Source: Chloroflexota bacterium (GTDB taxonomy: Bacteria > Chloroflexota > Dehalococcoidia > Lucifugimonadales > Lucifugimonadaceae). From it: DNA of 64,000 bases. The stretch lies in contig VXSB01000048.1 in the NCBI GenBank assembly GCA_009838175.1, positions 1 through 64,000 of the forward strand. Reading direction: 5' to 3'. A program made the translations under genes and the position numbers. This document shows, piece by piece, positions 35,224 through 44,093 of this stretch. A model generated the notes under the pieces. That model saw only the letters and a program-made list of their open reading frames with translations. It searched no databases and was not told the origin of the DNA. Position 1 is the first letter of the stretch. The number at the start of each line of letters is the position of its first letter.

Positions 35224-36336
35224 TTACTGGAGGATGAATTCTGGCCCTATGACTAGGTTGTTTGGTGGGCTTCCACCGAAGGCTATTGCGGCCATGCCTT
35301 CTGTGATGTCGGCTATGGTGCCGGAGTTGGTGGAGATGATTCTAGAGTCGTCGTTGGTCATCATGCGGAGCGTTCCCTGATTGGTTTCTATGGAGATTTG
35401 CTGGCCGTTTATTTCGGTGATGGTTCCTTCGATGTTCGAGAGGTTTGTGGCATCGTTGTTGGTACCGAACAGACCGCGGGGAGCTAGAAAGCCCTGTCGT
35501 ACATTGTTGGCGAAGCCTTGTGCTGTGCTTGGGTGCTCCGGGACAACGGCTAGGTTGACGATAAAGATGCGTCCACCTTCGCCTCGCTGCACGGTTCCGG
35601 CTACGTTTGTGCCTTCTGTCAGATCGGCGGGAGTTAGTTGGCTGATGACACTGATATTGGTATTGTCGGTGATTTCGACGTCTGTAGACAGGCCGCTGTC
35701 GTCATTGTGATGGATGGTGATAGTTGATCCCGAGATTGCGGAGATGATGCCTTGGGTCGGGGGCGTGCCGAAGCCTCTGCCCTGTCCATCTCCGGGTGCT
35801 TCGATGCCGGCATCGGCTAGGGCTTCTTGCATGAGTTCTCGGAGACGTGCTTGATCCTCTTGGCTCATGTTGCCGGACTGTGCTTTTTGGAGGAGTTCTT
35901 GGATCTCAGGATTGCTTTCCATAGCTTCTTGGATAGCTTGGAAATTGGGGCCTCCTGCTCCGCCGCCGGGGCCGCCTCCGAAACCGCGTTGCCCGCCTTG
36001 TGTGCCTTGTGCCCCAGCCTCGGCGGTGATTACTACTACCCCTTCTCCGCTTTCGATGCGTTCCTGGATCTCTGGGGGGAGTTCATCGGTAGAGCTTTCT
36101 TCGGTGATTACTGATGTTGAGACTATGACCACTTCGGACCGCGTCGCGTCACCGTCGGATTGCGGTTGTGCAGGAGCGTTGCGGGTGCTTGGTGTCGGGA
36201 GTTCGCTTTCTGAGGCGATAGGTATGGTTTCGTTGTCGTCTCGGTCGGTCGGTCCAAAGAAGAGGATCGCGGCGGCGGCGATAACGATGCCGATGAGCAC
36301 CACGACTACTAGGAGTATTACAAACGGGCTCTTCAT
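35224..36336 (-). CDS. Membrane-anchored protein with DUF5666-like repeats
   Basis: A 370-residue protein with an N-terminal membrane anchor (ILLVVVVLIGIVIAAAAILF). A low-complexity acidic/Gly region follows (QGTQGGQRGFGGGPGGG), then beta-rich repeats of the form 'I.G.I..I.g..I.i....G' (GIISAISGSTITIHHNDDSG and GTITEINGQQISIETNQGTL). These resemble DUF5666/OB-like modules found in secreted proteins. It is the last gene of a four-gene operon with a MacAB-like exporter (29 bp after the permease), so a periplasmic accessory role is likely. Confidence 0.75.
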   Translation of the reverse strand: MKSPFVILLVVVVLIGIVIAAAAILFFGPTDRDDNETIPIASESELPTPSTRNAPAQPQSDGDATRSEVVIVSTSVITEESSTDELPPEIQERIESGEGVVVITAEAGAQGTQGGQRGFGGGPGGGAGGPNFQAIQEAMESNPEIQELLQKAQSGNMSQEDQARLRELMQEALADAGIEAPGDGQGRGFGTPPTQGIISAISGSTITIHHNDDSGLSTDVEITDNTNISVISQLTPADLTEGTNVAGTVQRGEGGRIFIVNLAVVPEHPSTAQGFANNVRQGFLAPRGLFGTNNDATNLSNIEGTITEINGQQISIETNQGTLRMMTNDDSRIISTNSGTIADITEGMAAIAFGGSPPNNLVIGPEFILQ

Positions 36337-36365
36337 TTCAGGTCACCATGCAGTTTCGGGTTCGT

Positions 36366-37565
36366 TTATTCGTATCGGAGGGCTTCAATGGGGTTTAGTC
36401 TTGCAGCTCTGACAGCGGGGTAGATGCCGAAGAAGAGGCCGACGGCTATGGATACGATGAGGGCGATGACGGGGATGTTGCTGGTGACGCGCGTTGACCA
36501 CTCAGTGCCGATGAGGAAACGTCCGTCGATGGCAGTTGCGAGAGTGAGTCCGGCGATGACGCCGATGATTCCGCCGCCGAATGTGAGGAAGACTGCTTCG
36601 GTCACGAACTGTGCGACGATGTCACGACGTTTTGCGCCCATTGCTTGTCGGATTCCGATTTCGCGGGTGCGTTCGGTTACAGATACGAGCATGATGTTCA
36701 TGATTCCGATGCCGCCTACGAGCAGAGAGATGCCGGCGACAGTACCGAGGAATACGACGAGGGTCTGGTTGGTTTCTTCGAAGGTGTCAAGGATCTCTTG
36801 CTGATTGAAGACAGTGAAGTCATCAGCGTCGGTGATGCGGTGGCTGAGGCGTAGGACAGTTTCGATCTCTTCGATGGCTTGGTCGACGGATTCGACATCT
36901 CTGGCTTGAACGGATATCTGGTCGACGCTGATGTCGCCGCCGGGAGTTCGCTGTCCGGAGAGGCGGTAGTAAGCGGTTGTGATCGGGATTAGAGCTTGGT
37001 CGTCGAGGGAACCGAATCCAGTTTGGGATGCGAGGACGCCGACGACGCGGAATTGTCTGCCGTTGATTCGGACTTCTGCGCCCGTCGGGTCTTGGTTTCC
37101 GAAAAGGTCTTCGGACACTTGCGCGCCGAGTACGACAACTTCGGAGAGGGATTCGACGTGCGGTGTGCCAATGAAGGTACCGGTGCCCATCTCGAGATTG
37201 CGGACGTTGAGGAACTCGGGGGTTACACCGGTGATGGCAGCTTGTGTGGTGTTGTTATCGATGTGGATCGTGCCGAAGGTGCCGATTTGCGGGGCTACTG
37301 CCTTGATGGAGGGGGTATAGAGTGGGTCGCGGAGGGCATCTACGTCCGTCAGAGTAAGCGGGTCTCCGCTTGGTATGACTGTTAAGAGGTTGCTGCCTAG
37401 GCCTTGGATGAGTTCCGTGATGCGATCGGTAGAACCGCGACCAATGGACATGAGTGTGATGACGGAGCAGACACCGAGGACGATTCCAAGTAGGGCGAGT
37501 GCCGCGCGAAGCCGGTTCGCGGTTAGAGAGTAGATCGAAGTTCGGATTATGTCTAGAGGGGACAT
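36366..37565 (-). CDS. MacB/FtsX-type ABC transporter permease
   Basis: A 399-residue permease. There is one N-terminal membrane segment (ANRLRAALALLGIVLGVCSV), a large extracytoplasmic MacB-PCD domain (about residues 45-240) and three C-terminal membrane segments with the FtsX signature (TREIGIRQAMGAKRRDI). These mechanotransmission exporters work with a cytosolic ATPase and a membrane fusion protein, both encoded just upstream. Possible cargo includes peptides, lipoproteins or toxins. Confidence 0.92.
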   Translation of the reverse strand: MSPLDIIRTSIYSLTANRLRAALALLGIVLGVCSVITLMSIGRGSTDRITELIQGLGSNLLTVIPSGDPLTLTDVDALRDPLYTPSIKAVAPQIGTFGTIHIDNNTTQAAITGVTPEFLNVRNLEMGTGTFIGTPHVESLSEVVVLGAQVSEDLFGNQDPTGAEVRINGRQFRVVGVLASQTGFGSLDDQALIPITTAYYRLSGQRTPGGDISVDQISVQARDVESVDQAIEEIETVLRLSHRITDADDFTVFNQQEILDTFEETNQTLVVFLGTVAGISLLVGGIGIMNIMLVSVTERTREIGIRQAMGAKRRDIVAQFVTEAVFLTFGGGIIGVIAGLTLATAIDGRFLIGTEWSTRVTSNIPVIALIVSIAVGLFFGIYPAVRAARLNPIEALRYE

Positions 37566-37591
37566 CTGGAGTCACGCGGCTTGGTGCTGAT

Positions 37592-38338
37592 CTAAACCCC
37601 CTCCAACTCCCCCTTGGTCATCAAGGGGGAGGGTTTGGTTTCGTCGCTGATTACTTGGCCATCGCTTAGGGTGATGATGCGGTCGGCTCTTGCGGCTACG
37701 TCTCGTTCGTGAGTGACCACGATGACGGTGATCCCGTTCTCGTGGTTCAAATCGGATATGATGTTCAGGATTTCGGCGGTATTTGCGGTGTCGAGGTTGC
37801 CGGTGGGTTCGTCGGCTAGTAGGACGGAGGGTTCTTTGACGAGGGCTCGTGCGATGCCGACGCGTTGCTGCTGACCGCCTGAGAGTTCGGTGGGTCGATG
37901 GTCCATGCGATCGCCGAGGTTGACTAAGTTGAGCGCGTCTTCGGCGCGTTTCCGGCGATTGGGCCAGTGTCCGTACATCATGGGGAGTTCAACGTTGGCT
38001 AAGGCGGTGAGACGTGGCAGGAGGTTGTGGGTTTGAAATACGAAGCCGACTTTTCGGCTACGAATGTCGGCTAGGCGATTGTTCGACATCGTCTCCACCG
38101 CTTGGCCGTCAATGTGATACGTGCCACTGGTCGGGACATCCAAGCATCCGATGATGTTCATGAGGGTGGATTTTCCGGAGCCGGATGCGCCAATTATTGC
38201 GACGTATTCGCCGTCGTGAATGTTTATCGAGACGCCGTCTAGTGCGCGAACTTGGATGGTTCCGTCGCCCATCTCGTAGACCTTGGAGACGTCTCGGATC
38301 TGGATTACAGGGGCGTCATTATTGGGCTTTGTGGGCAT
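37592..38338 (-). CDS. ABC transporter ATPase (MacB/LolD type)
   Basis: A 248-residue ATPase. Walker A is GASGSGKST, the signature is LSGGQQQRVGIARAL, and Walker B is VLLADEPTGNLD, with the H-loop in VVTHERDVA. The sequence belongs to the LolD/MacB/FtsE group that energises FtsX-type permeases. The C-terminal end is repeat-derived. It lies 10 bp after the adaptor gene and 26 bp before the permease gene. Confidence 0.94.
   Translation of the reverse strand: MPTKPNNDAPVIQIRDVSKVYEMGDGTIQVRALDGVSINIHDGEYVAIIGASGSGKSTLMNIIGCLDVPTSGTYHIDGQAVETMSNNRLADIRSRKVGFVFQTHNLLPRLTALANVELPMMYGHWPNRRKRAEDALNLVNLGDRMDHRPTELSGGQQQRVGIARALVKEPSVLLADEPTGNLDTANTAEILNIISDLNHENGITVIVVTHERDVAARADRIITLSDGQVISDETKPSPLMTKGELEGV
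37595..37636. repeat. CTCCCCCTTG hairpin repeat in the ABC ATPase tail
   Basis: Perfect arms CTCCCCCTTG/CAAGGGGGAG (37607-37616/37622-37631) surround GTCAT, with further pairing AAACC/GGTTT outside. This resembles a family of dispersed bacterial repeats. On the minus strand it encodes the last about 14 residues of the ATPase (KPSPLMTKGELEGV), with its stop codon at the repeat edge. Confidence 0.75.
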
Positions 38339-38348
38339 GTTGCGGGTT

Positions 38349-41300
38349 TTAGTTTCCGCCGCCGCGAGGCGGTCCTCCAGCGATGACTCGGAAGCCGCCG
38401 CCGAATCCGCCGAACTGGCTGGTGTCGGCTCCGACGACGGTCATGAGGATTGTTTCGCCTTCAGATACGCCATCTTCGACGACGGTCCAGAAGTCGTCAG
38501 AGATGCCTAGGGTGACATTGCGGGGTTCGAGTGTGCCGTCGGATTTGGAGATGAGCAGTATGGGTTGGTTGACTGAACCGAAAAGGGCTTGGATTGGTAC
38601 TAGGAGTTGGTCGGTCTGCTCGCGTATGACGACTTCGGCAACGGCGCTGAGTCCTTCTGGCAGTTGCGTATCGGCTGGTTGTTCGGTTTGAATGGTTACC
38701 GGGTACGTGACGACGCCTTGGTTCGATTCGCCGAATGCGGCGATGTCGGAGATGTTGCCGATCAGGGCTTCGTCGCCGAGAGCTTCGAGTTCGATAGATG
38801 CGGGATCGCCGACTTGGAGGAAGAGAACGTCAACTTCGTCAACGGTTCCGGAGATTTCGACGATGGATGGGTCAGCAATGATGATTGCTGGGCTGTCAGG
38901 GTTTGCGTTCTGAGCCTCTTCGACTGGGATATCGGCAATTACCCCGTCGAATGGTGCGATGATCTGGGTGCCTTCGGTTGCTGCGCGGGCGGCATCGAGT
39001 TCCTCACGCGCAGTGGCTATCTCTGCGCGTCGTAATGCTACGGTTGCCGGATCGGGGTTGACTAGGGCGTTCAAGTCTTCTTCGGCAGCCTTGAGGTCTG
39101 CTTTAGCGACTTCGATTTCTTGACGAGCGAGTTCGATGTCGGATTGGCTGGGTGAGACTAAGTCTCGGAGGACGGTTAGTTTATCGCTTAGGTCTTGTTG
39201 TGCGGAGGCTAATTCGGATTGGGCGAGGGCGATTTCGACTTCGTCGCCACTGGAGAGGATGTTGAGGTCGTCAATTTTGCTTAGGAGATCGGCTTCGGCA
39301 GTGCTGATTTTCTGATTTAGGACAATGATGTCGGATGATTCGAGGTTTCGCAGATCTTCTAATGTCCTGATGGCGTCGTTCAGGTCGGCTTCGGCTTTGT
39401 CGACTTTCGCCGCGGCGATGGCTATTTCGACATCGTCGGGGCCATCTTTTAAGTCGCCTATAGTTTCGTGAGCGTCTGCGAGGTTGTTGCGCGCAACAGT
39501 GGCTTCTTCTAAAGCGACTAATATGGCTTGGCCTGCTTCAATGCGACGTGTCTCGAGTTCGGGTTCTAGTCGGTCCAGTTCTGTGAATAGTTTTTCCAGT
39601 TTGTTTTGTGCGTCAACGTGCGCGTAGTATGCGACTTCGATCTTGGCTACGAGGTCGGCGAGAGTCTCATCGTCTGTGGGAATTAAGGCCTCATCCAACT
39701 GCTCCTCAAAGTCTTCAAGTTTGGTTTTTGCGGCATCGAGGGTGTCTTGGGTTGTGTCGAACTGCTGAGTATTTGCGAGCATGGCGGTCTCGTATGCTTC
39801 GGTCTTGAGCAGGAGATCGTCCCATGCGTCGTCAAATTGGACATTCACGCACTCGGAATTAATGTCGGCCTCTTCTTCGGTGCAGTCGAACCTGAGTTCG
39901 GAGAAAAAGAACGTGGTCCAGGTTGCGACCACAAACTCGTTCCAAGGGGTTTGAGGATCATCAACGGTCCAGTCCGAAGATGTCGATCTTAGTTGCTCCA
40001 ACCTTTCGGTATCAGTTATAGGGACCATGATTTCTGACAGCGTTTTGCCGATACCGGCGAAGATTTCGTCAGGGGACATCTTCCATTCGTATTTGGCGAT
40101 CTCCATTCCGAGCCATTTATAGAAAACGTTTTGGTATGTGTCGCGAGCTTTGTAGAGGTCTGATTTGAGCTTTCTAGTTTCCGCTTCGGTCTCAATTTCG
40201 AGTCGTTGGAGTTGATTTTCGGCGACTTCTATGTCGTTCTGGGTGTCTGCGATTTTGGCTCGCAGGTCAGCAACTTCTTCCTCGTCGAATGGGAGTCTGG
40301 CGTCTGTTAGAGCGTCTTGGGCGTCGGTGTATGCGAGTTGTGCGGCTGTGACATCCGCTTCGGCTTGAGCGATTTCGAGCTTTTTGCTGGTGATTTCGTC
40401 GTCTGCGTCGTCCTCGGCGTCGTGGAGGGCATTTTGCGCGTCTGTAACCGCGGTATCGGCCTCTATCACTGCGAGAGTAGCTTTTTCAAGGTCTAGTTCA
40501 GCTTGGTTAATCGCGGATTGGTCGATGCTGATGGTGTTCTGATGTGTCTCGATTGCGTCTTTGTGCGCTTTGGCGGCTTCGGTGACGGCGAGTTCGGCAT
40601 TCCGAATATCGACGCTCTTCTGGCTGGTCAGATCTTCTAGCTCGCGTACCAGCTGGTTCAAGGAGTTTTGGGCCTCCGCGATGGCTAGTCTTGCATTCTC
40701 CAAGTCGATGTCGGCGGGGCTTCTCAGACCTGCGAGTTTTGCATCGGCGTCCTCAACGGCGGCTGTAGCTTTAGCGATTTCTAGTTCGGCTTTTGCGATT
40801 TCGGCGTCGGTGGGTTCGAGGATCCCGTCGTAGGCGTCTTCGGCGTCAGCTAGGGTTTGGTACGCCTTCAGAATCGTCAAAGTTGCGTCGCTTATTGCTT
40901 TGTCATCTGGACTGACCAGCTCTTCAAGCTTGTCTTCTGCATCTTGGAGTGCGACGCTGGCAGTTTGCAGGTTCTGCTCAGCGTTGACGATGGCTTCGGC
41001 TTCGAGAGACATCAGGATGTCGCCTTCCAAGACGAAATCGCCGACTTCGACATCAATAGTGTCGATGGTTCCGGAGGTTCCGAAAGAGAGGCGTTCGCGG
41101 TTTGCGTACTCAAGGGTTCCGTTTATGGATACGGAGTTGACGAGATCGCCTCGTCGGATGGTTAGGAGTTGTGTCTCGGCGTCTTCATCAACGCCGTATT
41201 CAGCAAGGACGGTGTCGATAGGCGATTCGCCTTCTATCAGGTCTTGGATATAGGGGTAGAGATAAAAGGTGCCGATATATGCTACGACCGGGACGGCTAT

Positions 41301-41624
41301 GAGAACGACGGCTGCGATGACCCACTGAGCAGGGGTGATCTGCTGCAACGGGTTGGTGGCGGTTTGAGCCGCGTCGTCGGTATTAGTGGGCATTTGGGGA
41401 ATCGGATCGCCGGGGTGGACTTTTTCGGCGACGACGGTATGCCTTACGCCGTGTGGATCGCCTTCGGATGCATTCATTGCTGGCACCGGTTGGGTTTTCG
41501 GCGTGCCACCATCGTCGTCATCGTCAGTCTGGTCCCGGCGATTTCGACGTCCCGACACGAGGAAGAATCCGAGCATTCCTGCCAACCAACAGTTGGTCCA
41601 GTGTCTTTTCCTTCGTTCGTTCAA
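38349..41624 (-). CDS. Giant membrane-fusion (MacA/HlyD-like) adaptor
   Basis: A 1091-residue periplasmic adaptor, over twice the usual 350-450. A cytosolic N-terminus (about 95 residues, Asp-rich) precedes a membrane segment (WVIAAVVLIAVPVVAYIGTF). A lipoyl half follows (GTIDTIDVEVGDFVLEGDIL), then some 650 residues of alpha-helical coiled coil with repeated pieces of the form 'A.a.l..A...L..L..P.d.dI..A'. The second lipoyl half is IIAPFDGVIADIPVEEAQ, with beta-barrel and proximal domains after it. A poorly coiled insertion with two Cys lies in the middle. The Gly-rich tail (FGGFGGGF) is odd. It is first in the exporter operon. Confidence 0.88.
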   Translation of the reverse strand: MNERRKRHWTNCWLAGMLGFFLVSGRRNRRDQTDDDDDGGTPKTQPVPAMNASEGDPHGVRHTVVAEKVHPGDPIPQMPTNTDDAAQTATNPLQQITPAQWVIAAVVLIAVPVVAYIGTFYLYPYIQDLIEGESPIDTVLAEYGVDEDAETQLLTIRRGDLVNSVSINGTLEYANRERLSFGTSGTIDTIDVEVGDFVLEGDILMSLEAEAIVNAEQNLQTASVALQDAEDKLEELVSPDDKAISDATLTILKAYQTLADAEDAYDGILEPTDAEIAKAELEIAKATAAVEDADAKLAGLRSPADIDLENARLAIAEAQNSLNQLVRELEDLTSQKSVDIRNAELAVTEAAKAHKDAIETHQNTISIDQSAINQAELDLEKATLAVIEADTAVTDAQNALHDAEDDADDEITSKKLEIAQAEADVTAAQLAYTDAQDALTDARLPFDEEEVADLRAKIADTQNDIEVAENQLQRLEIETEAETRKLKSDLYKARDTYQNVFYKWLGMEIAKYEWKMSPDEIFAGIGKTLSEIMVPITDTERLEQLRSTSSDWTVDDPQTPWNEFVVATWTTFFFSELRFDCTEEEADINSECVNVQFDDAWDDLLLKTEAYETAMLANTQQFDTTQDTLDAAKTKLEDFEEQLDEALIPTDDETLADLVAKIEVAYYAHVDAQNKLEKLFTELDRLEPELETRRIEAGQAILVALEEATVARNNLADAHETIGDLKDGPDDVEIAIAAAKVDKAEADLNDAIRTLEDLRNLESSDIIVLNQKISTAEADLLSKIDDLNILSSGDEVEIALAQSELASAQQDLSDKLTVLRDLVSPSQSDIELARQEIEVAKADLKAAEEDLNALVNPDPATVALRRAEIATAREELDAARAATEGTQIIAPFDGVIADIPVEEAQNANPDSPAIIIADPSIVEISGTVDEVDVLFLQVGDPASIELEALGDEALIGNISDIAAFGESNQGVVTYPVTIQTEQPADTQLPEGLSAVAEVVIREQTDQLLVPIQALFGSVNQPILLISKSDGTLEPRNVTLGISDDFWTVVEDGVSEGETILMTVVGADTSQFGGFGGGFRVIAGGPPRGGGN

Positions 41625-41697
41625 TGATTGCGCTTCGCCCTTTGGACTTTAGAGTAACCTTATTCACGCGCGCCGAATTCGTGACTGAGAGATTGCA

Positions 41698-42738
41698 ATG
41701 ACTGAAGCTAGACTTGCACGGGATTACGACATCCGATTTGGGCATGGGCTGCTCAAATCAGACTCTGCGAATTGGGGGCGATACGTCGTTATCACGACAC
41801 CATCGGCATGGGGAGCGACCAAGGACGAACTGAATCATGAACCGGCGGGGGTTGGGTATAACGAGTGGCTCGACCGGACGCATCTGATTGAGGTCTCCGA
41901 CTCATTGCCAGACGATATTGATTTGGTCGTTGGTATGGGCGCTGGACGTGCGCTGGATCATGCCAAGTTGGTGGCGAAGCGTAAGGATAAGCCTTTGGTG
42001 CAGGTCCCGACGGTGGTGTCGACAGGCGCGATCATTCACGGATTCGTCGCGGACTGGGATGGGCGCCAGATCATCGGTCAATTGGCGGTGGTGAACTGCG
42101 AATACGTTCTAGTCGACTATGACGTGGTGTTAAAGGCTCCGGAGCGGTTGAATACGGCTGGATTAGGGGACGTGTTGTGTGGCTATGCGGGACTCTCGGA
42201 GTGGCGGCGGAACGCGGAGTTGGGCAAGACCGGACCGGTTGAGGAGGAGAAGACGGCGAGGGCTGTTGCGCTGTACGACCATATCGTCACGGAGTTTCCG
42301 AAGACATTAGATGACGACGGCGAACTCACACCGGCTTCGGTCAAAGAAATCATGGACGCGGTACAGGCACGCGACGACGCGTTGATCAAAGACGAGCGCG
42401 CGCCGGGCGCTGATCACGCGTTCTGCTTCGTAGTCGAGATCGCGGCAGACAAGTACTGGATCCACGGAGAGATGTGCGCGCTAGGGGCCGTGATCATCGC
42501 GTGGCGAACGAATCAGAGTCCGGAGACGCTGACGGGTTGGTTGGATAAGTGCAAAGTAAGGTGGCGACCTTCGGATGTTGAGATAACACGCGAGGAGTTA
42601 GGCGCAGGCATCGCGGTCTGGCCGAAGTGGATGGGCGATGGCACGGACGGCAAGCCAGCGTCACCCTCAATCGTCGTTCAAGAGCCCATGACGGAAGAAG
42701 AGATCGACGCTTGCTGGGAATGGTTGAATTCCAATTGA
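41698..42738 (+). CDS. Glycerol-1-phosphate dehydrogenase-like
   Basis: A 346-residue iron/zinc alcohol-dehydrogenase-fold protein closest in pattern to AraM/EgsA. The NAD-binding stretch is VVGMGAGRALDHAK, followed by VPTVVSTGAIIHGF. Metal ligands are Asp in AGLGDVLCGYAG, His in GADHAF and His in WIHGEMCALG. AraM/EgsA enzymes make sn-glycerol-1-phosphate, the archaeal lipid backbone; bacterial versions are scattered. A relative with other substrates is possible. Monocistronic, divergent from the exporter operon. Confidence 0.83.
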   Translation: MTEARLARDYDIRFGHGLLKSDSANWGRYVVITTPSAWGATKDELNHEPAGVGYNEWLDRTHLIEVSDSLPDDIDLVVGMGAGRALDHAKLVAKRKDKPLVQVPTVVSTGAIIHGFVADWDGRQIIGQLAVVNCEYVLVDYDVVLKAPERLNTAGLGDVLCGYAGLSEWRRNAELGKTGPVEEEKTARAVALYDHIVTEFPKTLDDDGELTPASVKEIMDAVQARDDALIKDERAPGADHAFCFVVEIAADKYWIHGEMCALGAVIIAWRTNQSPETLTGWLDKCKVRWRPSDVEITREELGAGIAVWPKWMGDGTDGKPASPSIVVQEPMTEEEIDACWEWLNSN

Positions 42739-42801
42739 CGTGTCCTCATACGCGATGTTCCCAATTCGGGGAGTTCTGTGCTGTGGGAAAGGACGCGTGC
42801 G

Positions 42802-43302
42802 ATGGCATCATCGTCTGAGGGGGTTGCCAACGATGGGTCTGGATCAGACCACCAAAAGCTGATGCGGAAGATCGCCGTCGCTATCTTGGCGAGCGTACCC
42901 GTCGCTCTTGTCGCGGGGTGCGATCTGGTGTTTGCAACAAATAGAGACGGCGGATGGGACGAACGTCAAGGATTTGCAGCGCCCGCTATGGCTACTGGTT
43001 TCGTGCTAGGGTGGATAGTTACCGCTTGGTTCGCATCAAGAGCCGATTCTGCGACACTGGCTACTTCTCGCGCTTTAAGGGTGCTTGCGGTGCTAGCTTT
43101 CATCGCGCCACTGATCGGCGTTGGCCATTGCACTTTCGCAGCTGAGGTTCCAGATCCGATTTTTCCGCCTTGGGCGATAGTTGTGGTGAGCGCGTTCGTC
43201 ATGTTGCCAATCGGCTTTACTGCTCATTGCGGTCACCGCGCACTAGAACGCAGAGACGAGCGATCGCGAGCCGAACAGCCGCCAGTTAGAGACGCTACTT
43301 GA
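42802..43302 (+). CDS. Hypothetical four-helix membrane protein
   Basis: About 166 residues from an ATG preceded by AAAGGA. Four hydrophobic segments are visible: IAVAILASVPVALVAGCDLV, AMATGFVLGWIVTAWF, LRVLAVLAFIAPLIGVG and WAIVVVSAFVMLPIGFTA. The tail is charged. I do not recognise the family. It follows the glycerol-1-phosphate dehydrogenase gene by 63 bp on the same strand. Confidence 0.6.
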   Translation: MASSSEGVANDGSGSDHQKLMRKIAVAILASVPVALVAGCDLVFATNRDGGWDERQGFAAPAMATGFVLGWIVTAWFASRADSATLATSRALRVLAVLAFIAPLIGVGHCTFAAEVPDPIFPPWAIVVVSAFVMLPIGFTAHCGHRALERRDERSRAEQPPVRDAT

Positions 43303-43363
43303 GTTTCCGTTGCTGAATTGGGTTACACCAAAACCTGTTCTTTAGTAAATGAAGGAGACCGAC

Positions 43364-44074
43364 ATGTGGGCATTGACGATTGCTGGTGGTCGCGGCGAGC
43401 GGCTTCGACCGCTTACCGATGGCATTTGCAAGCCGATGGTGCCTGTCAATGGCGCGCCATTGCTCCAGCATCAAGCCCGTTGGTTGTGTGAGAACGGTGT
43501 CACGGATATCGTTTTTTTGACGGGATATCGGGCGGAACAGGTCGTGGAACACTTCGGCGACGGTTCTCGGTTTGGGTTTCGTGCACACTATTCGCCGGAG
43601 GATCAACCGCTGGGTAGAGGGGGCGCGGTGAAGCAAGGAATGGGGCTGGTGCCTGGAAACATCGAGGACGTAATTGTGGTGAACGGGGATGTTTTGAGCG
43701 ATCAGTCGTTAGCACCACTTATCCGGCAACGCCGCGAACATGGCGCAGCCGCGGCGATAACTTTGATACCGTATGTGAGCTCCTTCGGCGTAGTCCTCGT
43801 TTCAGACGATGGAGTAGTGACGAGTTTCGCTGAAAAGACCGAATTGCCGTTCTGGATAAACGGTGGCATCTACGTCTTTGAACGCGAGATCGAAGACCAG
43901 TTACCCGACATTGGCGATCACGAAACGACGACCTTTCCCCAGCTAGTGAACGAAGAGCGGATGCGCGCGATCAAATCAAATGCGAATTGGGTCTCCGTGG
44001 ACAGTCACAAAGACTTGCGAGAGGCGCAAGAGATGATGTCTCGGGGTTTATTGCCGCAATCAGACTCTGATTGA
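43364..44074 (+). CDS. Sugar-phosphate nucleotidyltransferase
   Basis: A 236-residue NTP-transferase. The start at 43364 is fixed by AAGGAG 7 bp upstream. The nucleotide motif is AGGRGERLRPLTDGICKPMV, with the metal-binding VVNGDVLSD. It lacks the C-terminal left-handed beta-helix, so it resembles short mannose-1-phosphate guanylyltransferase/RmlA-like enzymes (as in GDP-heptose or cell-surface sugar pathways). No sugar pathway genes are adjacent. Convergent with the cytidylate-kinase-like gene. Confidence 0.88.
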   Translation: MWALTIAGGRGERLRPLTDGICKPMVPVNGAPLLQHQARWLCENGVTDIVFLTGYRAEQVVEHFGDGSRFGFRAHYSPEDQPLGRGGAVKQGMGLVPGNIEDVIVVNGDVLSDQSLAPLIRQRREHGAAAAITLIPYVSSFGVVLVSDDGVVTSFAEKTELPFWINGGIYVFEREIEDQLPDIGDHETTTFPQLVNEERMRAIKSNANWVSVDSHKDLREAQEMMSRGLLPQSDSD

Positions 44075-44093
44075 TCCCGAGACCTGGCAAAGA

